From assembly GCA_003645975.1 (NCBI GenBank), contig QNDP01000077.1, positions 1 through 6,567 on the forward strand: a DNA stretch of 6,567 bases. The letters are read 5' to 3'. The translations under genes were made by a program, and so were the position numbers. The DNA is from Candidatus Hydrothermota bacterium (GTDB lineage Bacteria > Hydrothermota > Hydrothermia > B15-G9). The notes under the pieces are model-generated. The model was not told the origin of the DNA. It ran no database searches and worked only from the letters and a program-made list of their open reading frames with translations. Shown piece after piece: positions 6,180 to 6,567 of the stretch (positions within the stretch are counted from its first letter, which is position 1; each line of letters opens with the position of its first letter).

Positions 6180-6284
6180 GGAACTAAAGTCGGAGGGAAA
6201 CTCTTCTTTTACTCAGATGTCCTTCCTATGTCCTAACCCATGTCCGATTCCCAACCGTTGGAACAGGAAGTCGGAGAGAGTCTC
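6180..6284. repeat. imperfect 24-25 nt direct repeat bracketing an 80-nt unit with three GGACAT iterations
   Basis: On the plus strand GGAACTAAAGTCGGAGGGAA, continuing ACTC (6180-6203), is repeated as GGAACAGGAAGTCGGAGAGA, continuing GTCTC (6260-6284), with a start-to-start distance of 80 nt. Between the copies ATGTCC occurs at 6217-6222, 6228-6233 and 6240-6245 (GGACAT on the minus strand), spaced 11 and 12 nt. The 11-nt palindrome CCAACCGTTGG directly precedes the second copy. This could be a segmental duplication, a small repetitive element or an array of binding sites. Confidence 0.5.
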
Positions 6285-6305
6285 ACCACCCCCTCCCAAG
6301 TCTTT

Positions 6306-6567
6306 CTAACTTTGCGCTCTAAGGCGTGTCCGTGCCGAGAGGATGCTTTCCACAAGCTCCCTGACAAGGCCAAATTTGTCAAAAAACAGGCTGTTCTCAG
6401 GGGCACTGAAAATCAAATCGAGGTTTCGGTAGCCTGCCTTTTCATATTCAAGGGCTTGAAGCATCAGCTCCACCTTATCGGCAGCACGGACTAAAATCGC
6501 CTCAGTCGTTTGACCATCCTCGAACTCCTTCCAGATAGCCGTAAGTTCGTCTCCAAGATGCCCTAAC
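6306..6567 (-). CDS. HD-domain phosphohydrolase (HDDC2/YfbR-like), C-terminal part (cut by window edge)
   Basis: The minus-strand frame enters at the right edge and runs 86 codons to TAG (6308-6306); its start lies outside the window. The visible part contains LTAIWKEFEDGQTTEAILVR, then AADKVELMLQALEYEKAG. This matches the last helices of HDDC2/YfbR-type HD proteins, where the consensus is close to 'LWEEFE..T.EA..VRD.DK.EM.LQA.EYE'. The Asp of A-A-D-K (residue 30 of the fragment) corresponds to the final metal ligand of the HD fold. The H...HD ligands are upstream, beyond the window. Characterised relatives are metal-dependent 5'-deoxynucleotidases that hydrolyse dNMPs in the cytoplasm. That activity is plausible here but unproven, since related HD families share this tail. 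The final residues (LSARTRLRAQS) are a basic, variable end. The gene converges on the MFS gene across 389 noncoding nt. Confidence 0.8.
   Translation of the reverse strand, partial: LGHLGDELTAIWKEFEDGQTTEAILVRAADKVELMLQALEYEKAGYRNLDLIFSAPENSLFFDKFGLVRELVESILSARTRLRAQS

Larger units (their letters stand above)
5917..6305. other. noncoding region between convergent genes
   Basis: These 389 nt separate the 3' ends of the MFS gene (plus) and the HD-domain gene (minus). I see no open frame with a plausible start, ribosome-binding site or family resemblance on either strand. I also see no hairpin with a T run, so no standard terminator for either gene. The stretch is rich in small symmetric elements: a 12-bp palindrome AGCCGATCGGCT (6006-6017), an AATTCC/GGAATT stem with a 10-nt loop (6125-6146), an 11-nt palindrome CCAACCGTTGG (6251-6261), and the repeats listed separately. 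It may hold a small RNA, a dispersed intergenic repeat or the remains of an insertion. Nothing here decides among these. Confidence 0.6.

Noticed and set aside
6217..6245. Short CRISPR-like array
   Set aside because: The repeated unit is only 6 nt with 5-6 nt gaps, far below CRISPR repeat and spacer lengths, and no cas gene is present.
6240..6494. 84-codon plus-strand open frame
   Set aside because: Most of it is antisense to the HD-domain fragment, which has clear family motifs, and its ATG follows no ribosome-binding site.

Overview
The window (about half G+C) looks like chromosomal DNA of a bacterium of the FCB group or a related, poorly cultured lineage that uses C-terminal secretion tags. 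The main evidence is three adjacent minus-strand genes. Each encodes a protein with an N-terminal signal peptide, and each ends in a short beta-sandwich tail (pattern: [I/V][Y/F/W]xxx G+.., an extended stretch, then 'GIY/GVY/GIF..' and a final basic 'K..V' strand). This matches the type A C-terminal sorting domain of type IX secretion (T9SS) cargo. No ribosomal or other taxonomic marker is present, so the phylum stays open.

Layout. 1-74 (minus): first 24 codons of a DJ-1/PfpI-family gene with a strong sigma70-type promoter and an excellent Shine-Dalgarno sequence. 75-269: that promoter plus a probable terminator for the next unit. 270-4591 (minus): a compact three-gene operon. It runs from a 786-aa multidomain beta-rich secreted protein, to a 500-aa protein with seven propeller-like repeats, to a 146-aa protein that is little more than a signal peptide and a sorting tail. 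Gaps are only 4 and 13 nt, and the stop codons lie in or next to the following ribosome-binding site. 4592-4683: divergent promoter region with direct and inverted repeats. 4684-5916 (plus): a 12-TM major facilitator superfamily (MFS) transporter. 5917-6305: noncoding space between convergent genes, with palindromes, a 24-25 nt direct repeat and three GGACAT iterations. 6306-6567 (minus): C-terminal 86 residues of an HD-domain phosphohydrolase of the HDDC2/YfbR type, running off the right edge.

How the genes may work together. The operon probably puts a set of adhesive or carbohydrate-binding beta proteins on the cell surface or outside it. The two large proteins look like binding scaffolds, and no catalytic residues are recognisable in either. 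The MFS transporter is divergent and could share regulation with the operon, but nothing in the sequence names its substrate. The DJ-1 and HD genes look like ordinary housekeeping neighbours. I found no CRISPR array, tRNA, rRNA, transposase or defence system.
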